Of a stretch of 13,303 nucleotides of DNA, positions 1 to 7,296 are shown piece after piece; the first letter of the stretch is position 1, and each line of letters opens with the position of its first letter. The stretch is from Flavobacteriales bacterium. Lineage in GTDB: Bacteria > Bacteroidota > Bacteroidia > Flavobacteriales_D > Crocinitomicaceae. Below the pieces are notes generated by a model, which did not search any database, had not been told where the DNA came from, and saw only the letters and a list, made by a program, of their open reading frames with translations. The position numbers were made by a program, and so were the translations under genes. The stretch covers positions 1 through 13,303 of the forward strand of contig CANHBA010000052.1 in NCBI GenBank assembly GCA_947458985.1, in the 5' to 3' direction.

Positions 1-115
1 CTAAAAACCCAAATACATCGCCTTTATTGACCGTAAAACTGACGTTTTTTACTGCCTCAAACGAACCAAAAGATTTTTGCAAACCTTTGACTTCAATTAT
101 TGCTTGCTGTTCCAT
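1..115 (-). CDS. ABC transporter ATP-binding protein, N-terminal fragment cut by window edge
   Basis: Only the first 38 codons are present, reading leftward from an ATG at 115-113 off the window edge. The residues contain the opening strand pattern of an ABC nucleotide-binding domain: a V-K-G-L-Q-K-S-F-G stretch (residues 9-17) with an aromatic residue at the A-loop position (Phe16), then A-V-K-N-V-S-F and G-D-V-F-G-F-L (residues 32-38), which normally leads straight into the Walker A P-loop. Walker A itself lies outside the window. The family energises transport across the inner membrane by ATP hydrolysis. The substrate and direction cannot be told from this piece, although the G-x-V-F/Y-G-F-L wording is common in ABC-2-type exporter ATPases. 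It lies 44 bp downstream of the SRPBCC gene on the same strand. No Shine-Dalgarno sequence precedes the start. Confidence 0.85.
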   Translation of the reverse strand, partial: MEQQAIIEVKGLQKSFGSFEAVKNVSFTVNKGDVFGFL

Positions 116-159
116 GTTTGCAAATTAAGGAGAATTCTAATATGGTAGCGCAACCTAGG

Positions 160-609
160 TTACTTAAAAATCTTGTCGACCTTTTGAAAACGATACGCAA
201 AAATTTGCTCGAGCTTTGGACGCACCAAAAAAGGATGCACCAACCTCCCTAAAATACCCAGCGGCAGCACATACGTAACGATGTCGGTCATTTCTACACC
301 GCCTTCTACCAATTTAAAGTGGTGCTCGTGATGCCAAATTTTGTAGGGGCCTACGCGCTGTTCGTCTACGAAAAATGCTAAATCTTTCACGGTTTTGATT
401 TCTGTTACCCAATTCATCGGAATACCAGCCAATGGTTTCACAGTATAGGCAATCATGAGGCCTTCGTACATTTTTTGAGGCACCTCTGATTTGACAATAA
501 AACCCATGCTTGGTGGCGTGATTTCTTTGAGGTTCAAAGGTGAGGAGAAGTAGTCCCAACAAGTTTGTAAATCTGTCGGGATAAATTGTGTTCTTTTGAG
601 TTGATACAT
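160..609 (-). CDS. SRPBCC (START/Bet v1-like) family small protein
   Basis: This is a 149-residue cytosolic protein with no signal peptide or membrane segment. It resembles the stand-alone SRPBCC ligand-binding proteins (polyketide-cyclase/START superfamily) common in Bacteroidota. It opens with a short beta strand (Y-Q-L-K-R-T), then P-x-x-L-x-x-x-W-D-Y-F-S-S-P-x-N-L (residues 11-27), T-P-P-x-M-G-F (31-37), W-V-T-E-I (67-71), F-V-D-E-Q-R-x-G-P-Y (80-89) and M-T-D-I-V-x-Y-x-L-P-L-G (107-118). It ends with the long C-terminal helix typical of the fold. The fold forms a hydrophobic cavity; the ligand is unknown. I chose the ATG at 609 because the family begins with this strand. The frame stays open to a TTG at 633, but the extra eight residues look unrelated. 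It starts 30 bp after the GH92 stop and probably shares its transcript. Confidence 0.85.
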   Translation of the reverse strand: MYQLKRTQFIPTDLQTCWDYFSSPLNLKEITPPSMGFIVKSEVPQKMYEGLMIAYTVKPLAGIPMNWVTEIKTVKDLAFFVDEQRVGPYKIWHHEHHFKLVEGGVEMTDIVTYVLPLGILGRLVHPFLVRPKLEQIFAYRFQKVDKIFK

Positions 610-639
610 GCTTTTCAAACACGTTAGCTTCAAAAATGT

Positions 640-2928
640 TTAGGATTTTTGAAAGGCTTTTTTAGCGGGTTTTGGCCCAAGTTCAAAAAGGAGTTCCCCT
701 CCTTTTAGCAATTCTTTGTGTGAAAGCACAGGCTTTTGCAATTGCTGGCCATTGAAACTCACTTTTTGTATGTACACATTCTTGTCTGAATTGTTTAGGG
801 TCCGGATGCGCAGTGTTTGACCGTTGTCGAGTTGCAAGGTGGCGTCTTTGACCAAAGGAGCTGTGAGCTGGTAATCGGCAGAGCCCGGTGCAAAAGGATA
901 CAAACCGAGGGCCGTAAACAAATACCAAGCGCTCATTTGGCCGCAGTCGTCGTTGCCACCCATTCCGGCGGCCTTCAGACTATATTGTTTGGCCAAAACC
1001 ATGCGGGTCGTTGCTTGTGTTTTCCAAGGCTGAGCGGTAAAGTTGTAAAAGTAAGCGATATGATGCGAGGGCTCATTGCCGTGCACGTAATTACCGATAA
1101 TCCCTTCGCGCATGATGTCTTCGGTTTCGGCAAAAAAGGCATCTGGTAGCTCCATTTCAAAAAGAGAGTCAAGATGTGCCACGAAGCGCTGCTCACCACC
1201 CATTAGCGCAATGAGGCTCAAGGGCTGCTGAGGAACATAAAAGCTATAATTCCAGGCGTTTCCTTCAATGAAACCTTGCCCATGTGTCGACAGCGGGTCA
1301 AATGAAGACTTAAAGTTGCCGTTGGAAAGGCGGGGGCGCATGAAGCCGGTTTGCACATCGAATACATTGCGGTAATACTGAGCCCTGGACTGGTATACCC
1401 GCGCCAAACTATCCGCATTCAATTTAGAAGCCAATTGTGCAATACACCAGTCGTCGTAGGCGTATTCTAAAGTTTTGGAGACAGAACTGCCGCTTTGGTC
1501 TTCCGGAACAAAGCCTAAATCAATGTAAGCGCCTAAACCCTCATAAAAACGTTGGTTTGCAGTGCTGTGTGCCGCGTTCAAAAAACGGGAAGGATCTTTC
1601 AAATAAGGATTTTCTTTGACAACGGCATCTGCCATTACAGAAACGGCGTGGTAGCCGATCATGCACCAGTTTTCATTGGCATAATGCGACCAAATTGGCA
1701 ACATATGGTGCGCACTTTGGGTGTAGTGCTGTTGCATGGACACGATCATGTCTGCATTTTGTTTTGGATAAAACAAATTCAAAAACGGATGCGCCGCACG
1801 ATAGGTATCCCATAGAGAGAAGGTCGTGTAGTTGGTAAAACCATCGGCCTGATGTATTCTTTGGTCAAGCCCGCGGTAACTGCCGTCTACATCCATGTAA
1901 ATCGTAGAACCCAGCAAACTGTGATACCAAGCAGTATAAAAATTGATTTGATCATCGAGGTGCAGAAAGTTGGCGTCTTGCACTACCGAAAAAGCCTGAT
2001 TCCATTGCTCTTGAGCAGCAAATTGATAAGCAGAAAAACCCGACTTTGGCGCTTCGGTTTGGAGATTCAATAACGCGCCTTCAATGGAAACACCCGAGAG
2101 CGCCACCCTGAATTCTACTTCTTTGGCCTGGCCAAAAAACAAAGCAGCTTTCAAGCCCTCACCTGCCCCTTCGGCAAACTGATGTTCGGTGTCAAATTTG
2201 CGCCAAAAACCTTTGTACATACTCGGCTTGAAATCTTTGATTTGATAAGTACTAAGCGGCACAGAAGTGGCAATGGCAAAATAAACGGTTCGGGTTCTGC
2301 CCCAGCCATTGGTTTGCTTGAAGCCCGTTAATAAAGTGTCGTTTTCTACGCGCAAAAAACACCAGACATTCTTGCCGTCGTAGTTGTAAATGCCGTGGGT
2401 GAGGTCGAGTATGAAGTGGCCCGGGGCGCCGTCGTCAAAACGATAGCGGTGCACGCCTACGCGCTGGGTGGTCGTGAGTTCGGCCTTCACCCCAATTTCA
2501 TCGAGGTAAACACCATAATAGCCAGGCTCCGCAACTTCGTCGTGGTGATATACCGATCTGTAGCCTTTTTCTGGCGCTCCTGCCGTTCCCGGATTCCATT
2601 GAATGGGACCTCGGTTTGGCATCAGGAGTATATCGCCAAGATCGGAGTGGCCGGTTCCTGAAAAATGCGTGTGTGAAAAGCCGACAATTGTGGAGTCGGC
2701 ATGCTGATATCCTGCGCAGTAGCGATATACATTAGGCTGATACGCGCCGTTAACTGCAAAAGGAATGGTATCGGTATCGGGACTGAGTTGAATGGCTCCA
2801 AACGGAACCGTTGCGCCAGGGTAAGTGTGCCCTGCGTCTTGGGTACCAATGAAAGGTTTAACGAAATCTAGCGGCTTCTGCTGTGCAAAAGCCGCTGAAC
2901 TCCATAAGATGAAAAAGATATAGCGCAT
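640..2928 (-). CDS. GH92 family alpha-mannosidase, secreted
   Basis: A 762-residue glycoside hydrolase family 92 enzyme. The family comprises calcium-dependent, inverting exo-alpha-mannosidases that trim mannose from N-glycans and mannans. An N-terminal signal peptide ends at A-F-A/Q (residues 13-16); it lacks a lipobox Cys, so export to the periplasm or beyond is inferred. The N-terminal beta domain begins P-F-I-G-T (25-29) with H-T-Y-P-G-A-T-V-P-F-G (34-44). The (alpha/alpha)6 catalytic domain shows F-S-L-W-D-T-Y-R-A-A-H-P (370-381), E-G-N-A-W (555-559), G-N-E-P-S-H-H (617-623) and G-G-N-D-D-C-G-Q-M-S-A-W (657-668). By comparison with characterised members, Glu555 is at the expected catalytic-acid position and Asp660/Asp661 at the base/calcium site. 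Length is normal for the family. Its ATG overlaps the thiolase stop codon as TAATG, so translation is probably coupled. The exact linkage specificity cannot be read from sequence. Confidence 0.96.
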   Translation of the reverse strand: MRYIFFILWSSAAFAQQKPLDFVKPFIGTQDAGHTYPGATVPFGAIQLSPDTDTIPFAVNGAYQPNVYRYCAGYQHADSTIVGFSHTHFSGTGHSDLGDILLMPNRGPIQWNPGTAGAPEKGYRSVYHHDEVAEPGYYGVYLDEIGVKAELTTTQRVGVHRYRFDDGAPGHFILDLTHGIYNYDGKNVWCFLRVENDTLLTGFKQTNGWGRTRTVYFAIATSVPLSTYQIKDFKPSMYKGFWRKFDTEHQFAEGAGEGLKAALFFGQAKEVEFRVALSGVSIEGALLNLQTEAPKSGFSAYQFAAQEQWNQAFSVVQDANFLHLDDQINFYTAWYHSLLGSTIYMDVDGSYRGLDQRIHQADGFTNYTTFSLWDTYRAAHPFLNLFYPKQNADMIVSMQQHYTQSAHHMLPIWSHYANENWCMIGYHAVSVMADAVVKENPYLKDPSRFLNAAHSTANQRFYEGLGAYIDLGFVPEDQSGSSVSKTLEYAYDDWCIAQLASKLNADSLARVYQSRAQYYRNVFDVQTGFMRPRLSNGNFKSSFDPLSTHGQGFIEGNAWNYSFYVPQQPLSLIALMGGEQRFVAHLDSLFEMELPDAFFAETEDIMREGIIGNYVHGNEPSHHIAYFYNFTAQPWKTQATTRMVLAKQYSLKAAGMGGNDDCGQMSAWYLFTALGLYPFAPGSADYQLTAPLVKDATLQLDNGQTLRIRTLNNSDKNVYIQKVSFNGQQLQKPVLSHKELLKGGELLFELGPKPAKKAFQKS

Positions 2929-4106
2929 TAAACGAGCTCCACCACCATAGCAGAAGCGCCGCCACCGCCATTGCAGATACCGGCTCCACCGCGCTTCGCG
3001 CCATTTTGTTTCAAGACATTCAATAAGGTAACAATGATGCGAGAACCTGAATTGCCCAGCGGATGCCCTAAAGCAACTGCACCACCATTGACATCGACCT
3101 TAGCTGGATCGAGACCAAGAATTTTCATGTTTGCCAAACCAACAACAGCAAAAGCTTGGTTGAGTTCCCAATAATCTACATCGGCAGTAGTAAGACCTGC
3201 TTTTTCAAGCGCTTTTGGAATAGCGAGTGAAGGAGCGGTTGTGAACCATTCTGGCTCTTGGGCTGCATCGGCGTAGGATAGGATTTTGGCAATTGGCTTG
3301 AGGCCGTATTTTTCAACTGCCTCTTCTGAAACTAAAATGAGTGCAGATGCGCCATCGTTGAGTGTAGAAGCATTGGCTGCTGTGATGGTGCCTTCTTTAT
3401 CAAAAGCAGGGCGCAAAGCAGGAATTTTATCTAAAAATACGTTTTTGTATTCTTCGTCTTCGTGAACCATTACAGGATCACCTTTGCGTTGCGGAACTGA
3501 TACACCAACTACTTCGTCGGCGAAGCGACCAGCTTCCCATGCCGCTGCGGCACGTTGGTAGGATACAATAGCAAAATTGTCTTGATCTGCTCTGGTAATT
3601 TCGTATTTGGTAGCACAAAGTTCGGCACAGTTGCCCATTGGCACTTTACTGTAAACGTCTAGCAAACCATCTTTGGTGATGCCGTCTAGCATGCCGATGT
3701 TGCCAAATTTGGTACCGTTGCGGGCATCCAAATAATGTGGTGTTTGAGACATGTTTTCCATTCCGCCAACGACAACAACGTGGTTGTCACCTGCTAAAAT
3801 ACTTTGGGCGCCGAGCATGATTGATTTCATGCCAGAAGCACAAACTTTATTGACCGTAGTACAAGGAACATTTTTACCTAAACCGGCTGCCAATGCCGCC
3901 TGACGTGCTGGCGCCTGCCCCACGCCTGCTTGCAGTACGTTGCCCATAAAAACTTCGTCGACCAATGCAGGGTCGAGTTGTGCTTTTTGAAGTGCGCCAC
4001 TAATTGCTGTAGCACCTAGTTGCGTTGCAGATACACCTGAAAATGCACCCATGAATGAGCCGATTGGAGTTCGGACTGCGGAGAGGATATAAACGGTTTT
4101 TGACAT
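2928..4106 (-). CDS. acetyl-CoA C-acetyltransferase (thiolase)
   Basis: A 392-residue type II thiolase, complete and of canonical length. It catalyses the reversible condensation of two acetyl-CoA to acetoacetyl-CoA, or thiolytic cleavage of 3-ketoacyl-CoA, in the cytosol. The nucleophile is Cys89 in N-K-V-C-A-S-G-M-K-S (86-95). A G-G-M-E-N-M-S signature lies at 114-120. His348 lies in G-G-A-V-A-L-G-H-P-L-G (341-351) and the acid/base Cys378 in C-N-G-G-G-G (378-383). These positions coincide with the numbering of the Zoogloea thiolase. The usual N-E-A-F motif reads N-Q-A-F (316-319), a Glu-to-Gln change next to the water-holding Asn316. The gene is first in the minus-strand cluster, and its stop overlaps the GH92 start. 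It could act in fatty-acid or ketone-body metabolism; no beta-oxidation partner is visible here. No Shine-Dalgarno sequence is seen. Confidence 0.95.
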   Translation of the reverse strand: MSKTVYILSAVRTPIGSFMGAFSGVSATQLGATAISGALQKAQLDPALVDEVFMGNVLQAGVGQAPARQAALAAGLGKNVPCTTVNKVCASGMKSIMLGAQSILAGDNHVVVVGGMENMSQTPHYLDARNGTKFGNIGMLDGITKDGLLDVYSKVPMGNCAELCATKYEITRADQDNFAIVSYQRAAAAWEAGRFADEVVGVSVPQRKGDPVMVHEDEEYKNVFLDKIPALRPAFDKEGTITAANASTLNDGASALILVSEEAVEKYGLKPIAKILSYADAAQEPEWFTTAPSLAIPKALEKAGLTTADVDYWELNQAFAVVGLANMKILGLDPAKVDVNGGAVALGHPLGNSGSRIIVTLLNVLKQNGAKRGGAGICNGGGGASAMVVELV

Positions 4107-4144
4107 GTTGATTGTTTTTGAGCCACGAATTTAAGTAAAAATGT

Positions 4145-6241
4145 ATGTATTTTTGGCATATGCATTTGCTGTCTTCTTATTCTTTGTGGTGGATTCTTCC
4201 AATTTTGGCACTCACAGCCACCCTTAGCTACTTTTTTTACCGCAAGGAAACTTGGTTACAAACCAAATCTAAAAAACTTTGGTTCACGCTCTTTTCTTTG
4301 CGCGCCCTAAGTTTGGGTCTCATCGGAGTGCTGCTTTTAGGCTTATTGCTTGAGCAATCCAATTTTGAAACAGAAAAACCAGTTGTTTTGACCCTCGTGG
4401 ACCGCTCCTCCTCCATGACCAATTACAAGGAAAGCGACAAACTCGAGCAACAAATCAAGGCATACCAATCCATTTTAAAAGAAAAATTAGCGGGGCGTTT
4501 TGAGCTGCAAACCTGGAACTTCGGCAACAACCTTCAAGTTGCCAACACGGGTTTTACAGCTGCGCAGACCAACATGGAGTTGCCATTTGAACAGGCTGCG
4601 AATCAATTTTTAAATCGAAATCTTGGGGCTGTTGTTCTGATTTCAGACGGAAACTACAACACCGGCGGCCACCCAATGTACAATGCCGAGAACCTCCCCC
4701 TTACTGCCGTGTATAGTTTAGCTGTCGGAGATACCGCCATTAAAAAAGACCTCATTTTGGCCAATGTAGCGCACAACGAGCTCGCTTTTCTCAATAACAA
4801 CTTCACCTTAGAGGTAGACATCGAAGCACAGCGTTTCTCTTCCAAAAATATCGTGGTTTCACTATATGAAGACGGTAAAAAATTAGCCGCTCAAAAAGTA
4901 CAACTTCCGGCCACGCGGAGTAGCCAAACTACCATTCAGTTTGAAGCGAAAGCCAAAAAACCAGGCATCCACGAATACAAACTTGTTATTGACAAATTCA
5001 AAGGGGAGTTCTCTTATCAAAACAATAGCCGAACGGTTTACATCGAGGTACTCGATAGCCGCAGTAAAATTTTGCTCTACAGCCACGCGCCGCATCCGGA
5101 TATCGCCGCTCTGCAACAAGCACTTGCCGGCAATGAAAATTACGAAGTGCTGGTCAAACATTCAGAGCAACTCAAAGACCTCAAATGGAGCAGTATTGAC
5201 TTAGTGGTCTGGCACGACCCAGGTAAAGGTTTCAGCGATAATGTTTTCAAAGAACTGCGCAGCAAGCAAATCCCAGTTTGGTACATACTTGGCTCGCAAA
5301 CAGACGACCAAATTGCGGCTAAATTGAATACCGGCCTACAGCTGACGCTCAAAACGCAACTCGAGGAAATACAGGCGACGCCAAATAAAGGTTTTGCGCT
5401 GTATCAACCCAATGCTGACTTGCTAAGCCTCACCGAAACCCTGCCTCCACTCACCAAAAGATTTGGTGAAGTCAGAGCCACTGCGGGCACACAAGTGCTT
5501 TTTACGCAGCGTATCGGCAACTTGCAAAAAGGCACACCCCTGCTCACCTTTAGCGACCGCAACCAACAACGCAATGCCTGTTTACTCGGTGAAGGACTTT
5601 GGCGCTGGCGCATGGTCAATTACGTCAAAAAGCAAAACCACGAAGCCTTTGATGCATTTGCAGGCGAAATTTGCGCCTACCTCATGGTCAAAAAAGAAGG
5701 AAGTGGTTTGAGAATTCAAGCTCCAAAAAAACTCAACACTTCAGAAAATTGCATCCTCAACGCCACCTTCTACAATGAAGCCCTACAGGCCATTACAAGT
5801 CCAAAAATCAACTGGGAACTAGACTACGAACATAAAAAAATAAGAAAAGGAAACTTTGCAATAAAAGGCGCTTTTTACCAGCAACAACTTGGCAAACTCA
5901 AGCCCGGGCGTTACTACTGGAAAGCGAGCACTACGCACAATCAAAAAAAATATGTCAAAACAGGTGCTTTTATCGTCGAGGACATCAATCTAGAACAACT
6001 CGAATCTTCGGCCCGACATACCACACTTTATCAATTAGCCAACCAAACAGACGCTAAAGTACTTGCCATAAAGGATTACAAAAAACTAATTTCCCTACTC
6101 GACAAAAAAGAAGACCTCGTGGCATTGCGCACCGAAACCCATCAGTTTGATCCTCTTTTGGACTACCTACTTTTGTGCTTTGTTTTGTTGGGCTTACTCA
6201 TTGCGGAATGGTTTTTGCGAAGATTCCACGGTTCTTACTAA
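4145..6241 (+). CDS. VWA-type domain membrane protein (Bacteroidota family, function unknown)
   Basis: A 698-residue inner-membrane protein. Two N-terminal transmembrane segments (about residues 12-32 and 46-69) precede a von Willebrand A-like region with the MIDAS motif D-R-S-S-S (Asp86, Ser88, Ser90) and a later I-S-D-G-N-Y-N (166-172), whose Asp168 is a plausible further metal ligand. A beta-rich stretch follows at about 200-300. The next segment, about 306-480, begins K-I-L-L-Y-S-H-A-P-H-P-D-I-A-A-L and resembles the amidotransferase-like domain found in such proteins; it contains no obvious catalytic triad. G-E-G-L-W-R-W-R-M (482-490) is a recognisable family motif. A third transmembrane segment (about 671-690) lies just before the C-terminus. 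The layout resembles proteins related to BatA/BatB, but the function is not established. Starts at 4145 or 4160 are both possible. It is first in a four-gene run; the next gene starts 10 bp later. Confidence 0.82.
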   Translation: MYFWHMHLLSSYSLWWILPILALTATLSYFFYRKETWLQTKSKKLWFTLFSLRALSLGLIGVLLLGLLLEQSNFETEKPVVLTLVDRSSSMTNYKESDKLEQQIKAYQSILKEKLAGRFELQTWNFGNNLQVANTGFTAAQTNMELPFEQAANQFLNRNLGAVVLISDGNYNTGGHPMYNAENLPLTAVYSLAVGDTAIKKDLILANVAHNELAFLNNNFTLEVDIEAQRFSSKNIVVSLYEDGKKLAAQKVQLPATRSSQTTIQFEAKAKKPGIHEYKLVIDKFKGEFSYQNNSRTVYIEVLDSRSKILLYSHAPHPDIAALQQALAGNENYEVLVKHSEQLKDLKWSSIDLVVWHDPGKGFSDNVFKELRSKQIPVWYILGSQTDDQIAAKLNTGLQLTLKTQLEEIQATPNKGFALYQPNADLLSLTETLPPLTKRFGEVRATAGTQVLFTQRIGNLQKGTPLLTFSDRNQQRNACLLGEGLWRWRMVNYVKKQNHEAFDAFAGEICAYLMVKKEGSGLRIQAPKKLNTSENCILNATFYNEALQAITSPKINWELDYEHKKIRKGNFAIKGAFYQQQLGKLKPGRYYWKASTTHNQKKYVKTGAFIVEDINLEQLESSARHTTLYQLANQTDAKVLAIKDYKKLISLLDKKEDLVALRTETHQFDPLLDYLLLCFVLLGLLIAEWFLRRFHGSY

Positions 6242-6251
6242 AACTATTTTC

Positions 6252-6836
6252 ATGCGGATTTACTTCATTACCTTTTTATTACTGCTGTCCTTTACAAGTT
6301 GTAGTCAACAATACAAAGATGGCGATCTCATCTTTCAGCACAGTGCTTCAGCGCAAAGCACAGCCGTACAATTGGCTACCAATTCCAATTATTCACATTG
6401 CGGCATCATCTTCTATTTAGATGGAAAGCCCTATGTTTTTGAAGCAATTGAACCTGTTGGCGTGCGCTCGTTAGCGGACTGGATAGACAGCGGAGTAGAC
6501 CAAAATTATGCGGTTTACCGTTTGAAAGACAAAAGTTTAAGCGCAGCTCAATTGAACCAAATGAAGGCTTACCTCAAGGCTCAAATGGGCAAACATTACG
6601 ACCTCGGCTTCAATTGGTCTGAGCGCGAAATGTATTGCTCCGAACTGGCTTTCAAAGCCTACCAAGCAACAGGAATCGAATTATGCCGCCCAAAAGCTTT
6701 GAGAGATTTCAACCTCGAAAGCCCGCAGGTCCGTAGAATCATGCAACAACGCTACGGAGCTGAAATCCCCTACGACGAACCAATGGTGTCGCCTGGGCAG
6801 CTCAGCGAATCAGCCTTATTGTACAAAGTTCACTAA
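6252..6836 (+). CDS. YiiX/YebB-like permuted NlpC/P60 (papain-like) cysteine hydrolase, lipoprotein
   Basis: A 194-residue probable lipoprotein. The first 16 residues are a hydrophobic signal ending F-T-S-C, a somewhat relaxed lipobox with acylated Cys17. The remainder matches the YiiX/YebB group of circularly permuted papain-like amidases, where the catalytic His precedes the Cys. G-D-L-I-F (24-28) opens the domain, the His is His49 in Y-S-H-C-G-I (47-52), V-F-E-A-I (62-66) follows, and the nucleophile is Cys129 in M-Y-C-S-E-L (127-132). Relatives hydrolyse amide bonds in peptidoglycan or lipid/protein substrates; the substrate here is unknown. I chose the ATG at 6252 because it gives a proper lipoprotein signal. 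The frame continues upstream to 6147, but that part overlaps the VWA gene and does not look like protein of this family. The stop lies 6 bp before the next gene. Confidence 0.85.
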   Translation: MRIYFITFLLLLSFTSCSQQYKDGDLIFQHSASAQSTAVQLATNSNYSHCGIIFYLDGKPYVFEAIEPVGVRSLADWIDSGVDQNYAVYRLKDKSLSAAQLNQMKAYLKAQMGKHYDLGFNWSEREMYCSELAFKAYQATGIELCRPKALRDFNLESPQVRRIMQQRYGAEIPYDEPMVSPGQLSESALLYKVH

Positions 6837-6842
6837 GTCGCT

Positions 6843-7289
6843 ATGGAACACCAATTCTCAATCAAAGCATTTGCTGAATTAAACCCTTTCGAACTTTACG
6901 CTTATTTGCAATTGCGCAGCGAAGTTTTTGTGGTCGAACAAAACTGCGTTTACCAAGACCTCGACGACAAAGACCAAAAATCTCTGCACGTATTTGTTCA
7001 CCAGCACGACAAATTAGTGGCTTGTGCACGCATCGTGCCGGCTGCGCTTGCTTATCCAGAAATTTCCATTGGTAGAGTGATTGTCGCAGAACCTTTCCGC
7101 AAACAACAACTTGGCCATGAACTCATGCGCTTTTGCGTTGCCGAAATACACAAGTGTTTTGGGCAGCAAAAAATCGTGTTGTCGGCACAAGCCCACTTGC
7201 AAAATTTTTATAAAAAGCACAACTTTGTACCCGAAGGAGCTACCTATCTAGAAGATGGCATCCCACACATACACATGATCAAACTTTAA
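6843..7289 (+). CDS. elaA: ElaA-type GNAT family N-acetyltransferase
   Basis: A 148-residue GNAT-fold protein of the ElaA subfamily. Matching features are L-R-S-E-V-F-V-V-E-Q-N-C (24-35) followed by Y-Q-D-L-D (37-41), A-C-A-R-I (60-64), I-G-R-V (76-79), A-Q-A-H-L-Q-N-F-Y (115-123) and the C-terminal E-D-G-I-P-H-I (137-143). The acetyl-CoA pyrophosphate loop is R-K-Q-Q-L-G (86-91); the first glycine of the usual R-x-x-G-x-G is Gln here, and ElaA proteins are also variable at that position. The family is presumed to transfer acetyl from acetyl-CoA to a small amine or protein substrate in the cytosol, and the physiological substrate is not known. It sits 6 bp after the YiiX-like gene and 7 bp before the M13 peptidase gene, so co-transcription is likely. 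It is the only obviously cytosolic product in this four-gene run. Confidence 0.9.
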   Translation: MEHQFSIKAFAELNPFELYAYLQLRSEVFVVEQNCVYQDLDDKDQKSLHVFVHQHDKLVACARIVPAALAYPEISIGRVIVAEPFRKQQLGHELMRFCVAEIHKCFGQQKIVLSAQAHLQNFYKKHNFVPEGATYLEDGIPHIHMIKL

Positions 7290-7296
7290 TCAATAC

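Noticed and set aside
610..633. TTG start for the SRPBCC protein
   Set aside because: The ATG at 609 begins exactly at the family's first strand; the eight extra residues have no support.
4107..4144. Divergent promoters between the thiolase and the VWA gene
   Set aside because: The 38-bp gap must be near promoters for both directions, but the only -7-like match (TAAATTCG on the minus strand) has a mismatch and no -33 partner at 19-21 bp.
6147..6251. N-terminal extension of the YiiX-like protein
   Set aside because: It overlaps the VWA gene in another frame, and the ATG at 6252 gives a proper lipoprotein signal directly.
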